A stretch of 8,536 nt of DNA. Origin: Pseudobdellovibrionaceae bacterium. Lineage in GTDB: Bacteria; Bdellovibrionota; Bdellovibrionia; Bdellovibrionales; JAMPXM01. The position numbers were made by a program, and so were the translations under genes. The stretch's first letter is position 1; each line of letters opens with the position of its first letter. The notes beneath the pieces were generated by a model. It did not search any database. It was not told where the DNA came from and saw nothing but the letters and a program-made list of their open reading frames with translations. Below, in pieces: positions 6,129 to 8,536 of this stretch. The stretch spans positions 1 to 8,536 of the forward strand of contig JAEUWE010000224.1 in the NCBI GenBank assembly GCA_016791465.1, given 5' to 3'.

Positions 6129-7087
6129 TGGCAGCGCCTCTTGGGTTTGTGGTCGGTTCGACGGCAAGCGGGAAGTCTGATCTTGCGGTCGCTGCGGCTT
6201 TGGCCTGCGCGAAGAACGGGTGTCCAGTTGAGATTATTTCTGCCGATAGCGTTCAGATTTATCGTGAACTTGTTATCGGCTCAGCTCGTCCGAGTGAGCA
6301 GGATCTCTCATCGGTGCGACATCATTTGATTGGTCATGTCTCGGTTGCTGACGAATACACAGCCGCCGATTTTGCGCGCGAGGCGGCAGCCATCATAGCC
6401 CGTTCGCCGGAGACACCGTTTTTAGTTGTTGGCGGAAGTGGGTTTTATGTCCAGGCGCTCATGCGTGGGCTGTACCCAATTGAAAAAGCAAATCCAGTGG
6501 TTCGGTCTGAATTGGAAGGGCGTGCCCAAACAGAAGGGCTTGAAGCACTCTACCGCGAGCTTCAAGTCAAAGACGCCGAAACAGCGGCCAAGATTGCGCG
6601 CCAGGATCGCTATCGAATCATCCGGGCGCTTGAAATTCAGGCGAGCCTACCGAATGGTGAAACTCTCAGTCAGATTCGTCGGGAGTTTGAGGCCTCGTCC
6701 AAAGCACATCTTTCGCGGCTGTTTCCTGGGCGGGCGGTTGCGACTTTCGGACTGAGAATTGACCGTGAACGTTTGGTGGGCCGAGCGAGACTTCGAGCGG
6801 AATCAATGGTGCGCGAGGGGCTTCTTGCTGAGACCTATGCACTGCGAGCGTACTGGTCGCGCCCGGTGCTGCAGTCAGTAGGCTATCGCGAGACCATCGA
6901 GCATTTGCGGGGAGAGATTCCATTGTCGGAGCTCGTTCCGGCGATAGTCAGCAGTACGCTTCGCCTGGCAAAGAAGCAGCGCACTTGGTTTGGTCGTGAT
7001 GACGCGACTCAGTGGTTTGACGCCCTGACTGAGCGCGAGCAGGCTGTGCAGAATTTAGTGGCATTTGCTGGGGCGAGAGAGGCCTAG
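6128..7087 (+). CDS. miaA: tRNA dimethylallyltransferase MiaA
   Basis: The 319-aa product transfers the dimethylallyl group of DMAPP to N6 of A37 in tRNAs reading UNN codons, giving i6A (the substrate of MiaB). Seen in order: P-loop GSTASGKS (10-17), the adenine/tRNA motif DSVQIYR (40-46), GSARPS (51-56), HHLIGHV (65-71), YTAADFAREA (77-86), VVGGSGFY (100-107, the common GGTGLY with Ser for Thr), QDRYRIIRALEIQ (about 158-170), SVGYRETIEHL in the C-terminal third, and RLAKKQRTWF near the end. The length is normal for the family. The start is GTG at 6128, overlapping the mutL stop by one base (TAGTG), so coupled translation is likely; GGGCGGA lies seven bases upstream. The mutL-miaA pairing is a well-known neighbourhood in many bacteria, which supports the call. 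Confidence 0.96.
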   Translation: MAAPLGFVVGSTASGKSDLAVAAALACAKNGCPVEIISADSVQIYRELVIGSARPSEQDLSSVRHHLIGHVSVADEYTAADFAREAAAIIARSPETPFLVVGGSGFYVQALMRGLYPIEKANPVVRSELEGRAQTEGLEALYRELQVKDAETAAKIARQDRYRIIRALEIQASLPNGETLSQIRREFEASSKAHLSRLFPGRAVATFGLRIDRERLVGRARLRAESMVREGLLAETYALRAYWSRPVLQSVGYRETIEHLRGEIPLSELVPAIVSSTLRLAKKQRTWFGRDDATQWFDALTEREQAVQNLVAFAGAREA

Positions 7088-7141
7088 AACATCAGAGCGT
7101 GTCGCCTTGACTCGGAACCCGAGGACCGCGATTCTCCGATC

Positions 7142-8176
7142 ATGAAGAGTATGACTGGGTTTGGCCGATCAAAACGGGCACAGGCTTTACGGGTACAAAC
7201 CGTGGCTCCGGTGCGCCAGGCGGCACGTGCGACGAAGAAGGATGGTCGAAAGCCACAGACAGTGGCCGGGACGCTCTTTCCAGAAGCTTCAATTCGGTCG
7301 GTGAATGGCCGCTTTCTTGAGATACGAATTCACATGCCGCGTGAGTGGACCGAGCTTGAGGGCGAAGTTCGATCCATGATTCAACGGCGCATCGCACGTG
7401 GTACTGTTGACGTGTACCTCAGTCGTGCAAAGCAGGCTTCGACGGCCGTGAAGGTTGAAGTTGACCAGAAACTCGCACATGAGTGGATGTTGGCGTTAAA
7501 GTCGCTCGCCAAAGAGGCGGGACTAAAGACATCAGAGATTCCGTTTGATGCGGTGATTCGTGCTCCAGACATATTGAAAGTTGTTGTCGACGACACTCTG
7601 TCGGACTCGGATCGCAAAGAGATTATGAGTGCAGTTGCCGATGCGATTGATTCTTTGGATCGGGAACGTCTTCGCGAGGGTGCTGAGACTCAGCGAGAAC
7701 TTTTGTCGTTGATCGGGGCGCTTGAAGCGGCCGTTCGGCAGGTGAGTGATCTTGCCGAGCAGCAGCCCGATGATATTCGTGTGCGCCTAAAGTCCCGAAT
7801 GGATCGTCTTGGTCAGAGCGGACTCCAGGGCTTGAGTCCAGACGATGCGCGCTTTCACCAAGAGGTTGCGCTCTTGGTCGATCGAGGAGATATACGCGAA
7901 GAGATTGCCAGGCTTTCGGCCCATCTTCGCGTGTATCGCGACCTGGTGACGGGCAAAGAGGCGGCCGGTGTCGTTGCGGGCAAAAAAAACGCGACCGCTC
8001 AAGTCGCAGACACTGAACAGCCGATTGGGAAGACGCTGGATTTTTATGCCCAAGAGCTACTGCGTGAAGTGAATACGGTGGGTTCGAAGAGCCAGAACGC
8101 CGAGCTTACGCGAATTGTTGTTGAAGCAAAGACTCTCGTGGAAAAAATTCGCGAGCAGGTTCAGAATGTCGAATGA
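7142..8176 (+). CDS. yicC: YicC-family endoribonuclease with two insertions
   Basis: The 344-aa product belongs to the YicC/YloC endoribonuclease family, implicated in RNA turnover. Family marks are the start MKSMTGFGR (1-9), RSVNGRFLEI (52-61), the HMPREWTELEGEVRSMI region (64-80), RRIARGTVDVYL (82-93), RAPDIL (140-145), EVALLVDRGDIREEIARLSAHL (about 241-262), and the C-terminal IGKTLDFYAQELLREVNTVGSKS (295-317) with EKIREQVQNVE at the end. Usual members are about 290 aa. The extra length sits between MTGFGR and RSVN (about 10-45, basic: KRAQALRVQ, RQAARATKKDGRK) and between LRVYRDL and PIGKTLDF (about 269-293, GKEAAGVVAGKKNATAQ). Both lie in one open frame. The start is 54 bp after miaA with a poor SD; ATG 7151 is an alternative. 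gmk follows after 8 bp, the usual yicC-gmk order. Confidence 0.95.
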   Translation: MKSMTGFGRSKRAQALRVQTVAPVRQAARATKKDGRKPQTVAGTLFPEASIRSVNGRFLEIRIHMPREWTELEGEVRSMIQRRIARGTVDVYLSRAKQASTAVKVEVDQKLAHEWMLALKSLAKEAGLKTSEIPFDAVIRAPDILKVVVDDTLSDSDRKEIMSAVADAIDSLDRERLREGAETQRELLSLIGALEAAVRQVSDLAEQQPDDIRVRLKSRMDRLGQSGLQGLSPDDARFHQEVALLVDRGDIREEIARLSAHLRVYRDLVTGKEAAGVVAGKKNATAQVADTEQPIGKTLDFYAQELLREVNTVGSKSQNAELTRIVVEAKTLVEKIREQVQNVE

Positions 8177-8184
8177 GGGAAGGC

Positions 8185-8536
8185 ATGTCTAAAGTGAGCA
8201 TGATCATCGTGGCGGCACCGAGCGGCGCTGGAAAATCCAGCTTCGTTGAACGTGTCACGCGTGAGATGCCGATCCTCGTTGATACCGTGACGTACACCAC
8301 GCGGGGAATGCGAGCTGGTGAATCCGAAGGGCATCCCTATCATTTTGTTTCACATGATCGCTTTGAAGAGCTGATCAAACAGAACTTCTTTGTCGAATGG
8401 GCGCGAGTGCACACGAATCTCTATGGCACTCCGCTGAACCAGCTTGAAGATGCTTGGGCCGCGGGTCGCGTGGTCATTATGGATATCGACGTCCAAGGGG
8501 CTGCGACGTTTAAAAAGAAGTATCCCGATTGCGCGA
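8185..8536 (+). CDS. gmk: Guanylate kinase, N-terminal 117 residues (cut by window edge)
   Basis: This enzyme phosphorylates GMP or dGMP to the diphosphate with ATP and is essential in nucleotide metabolism. The visible part has the P-loop APSGAGKSS (11-19), the GMP-binding stretch VTYTTRGMRAGES (35-47) and HFVSHDRFEELI (53-64). The family-typical FVEWARVHTNLYGTP (69-83) and the Walker-B-like VVIMDIDVQGA (97-107) follow. The LID and C-terminal part lie beyond the window. ATG 8185 has GAGGGA four bases upstream and stands 8 bp after yicC. ATG 8200 (MIIVAAPSG) is possible but lacks such a site. In many bacteria gmk is followed by rpoZ, so that gene may lie just to the right. Confidence 0.97.
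   Translation, partial: MSKVSMIIVAAPSGAGKSSFVERVTREMPILVDTVTYTTRGMRAGESEGHPYHFVSHDRFEELIKQNFFVEWARVHTNLYGTPLNQLEDAWAAGRVVIMDIDVQGAATFKKKYPDCA

Noticed and set aside
7111..7123. CTCGG-AAC-CCGAG hairpin between miaA and yicC
   Set aside because: Only five base pairs with a three-base loop and no T-run; too small to call a terminator or regulatory element.

Overview
The window looks like chromosomal housekeeping DNA from a Gram-negative bacterium of moderate GC content. Two predicted outer-membrane beta-barrel proteins have Sec signal peptides and end in phenylalanine, the usual C-terminal signal for BAM-dependent insertion. The mix of genes and the style of the small envelope proteins remind me of Bdellovibrionota or another former deltaproteobacterial lineage. 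That placement is an impression from protein character, not a database result.

Layout: positions 1-197 carry no credible gene but hold a good candidate intrinsic terminator (minus strand, 23-59) and an imperfect long hairpin (117-169). A minus-strand run of three closely spaced genes follows, read 2088 -> 198: a 237-aa secreted beta-barrel protein, a 158-aa single-pass membrane protein that resembles the start of an alpha/beta-hydrolase without its catalytic motifs, and a 218-aa multi-pass membrane protein of possible Yip1-like type. A 120-bp divergent intergenic region (2089-2208) separates it from a plus-strand run that continues off the right edge.

The plus-strand run is: a 134-aa membrane protein with two CxxC pairs flanking a transmembrane hairpin (2209-2613); a polyprenol-phosphate mannosyltransferase-type GT2 enzyme (2649-3365); a secreted SH3-plus-beta-barrel protein overlapping it by 4 bp (3362-4234); mutL with a TTG start (4251-6128); miaA overlapping mutL by one base (6128-7087); a YicC-family endoribonuclease gene (7142-8176); and the first 117 codons of gmk, guanylate kinase (8185 to the edge). 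Gaps are 54 bp or less and two junctions overlap, so most or all may be one transcript.

Functionally the right half combines information-processing housekeeping (mismatch repair, tRNA i6A37 modification, RNA turnover, GMP phosphorylation) with envelope genes upstream. The left operon is wholly envelope-related and of unknown role. I see no mobile element, CRISPR array, tRNA, rRNA or phage gene, and no clear new defence or biosynthetic system. The points most worth a second look are the two lineage-specific insertions in YicC, the catalytically empty hydrolase-like protein, the SH3/beta-barrel protein coupled to a mannosyltransferase, and the split zinc-ribbon membrane protein.
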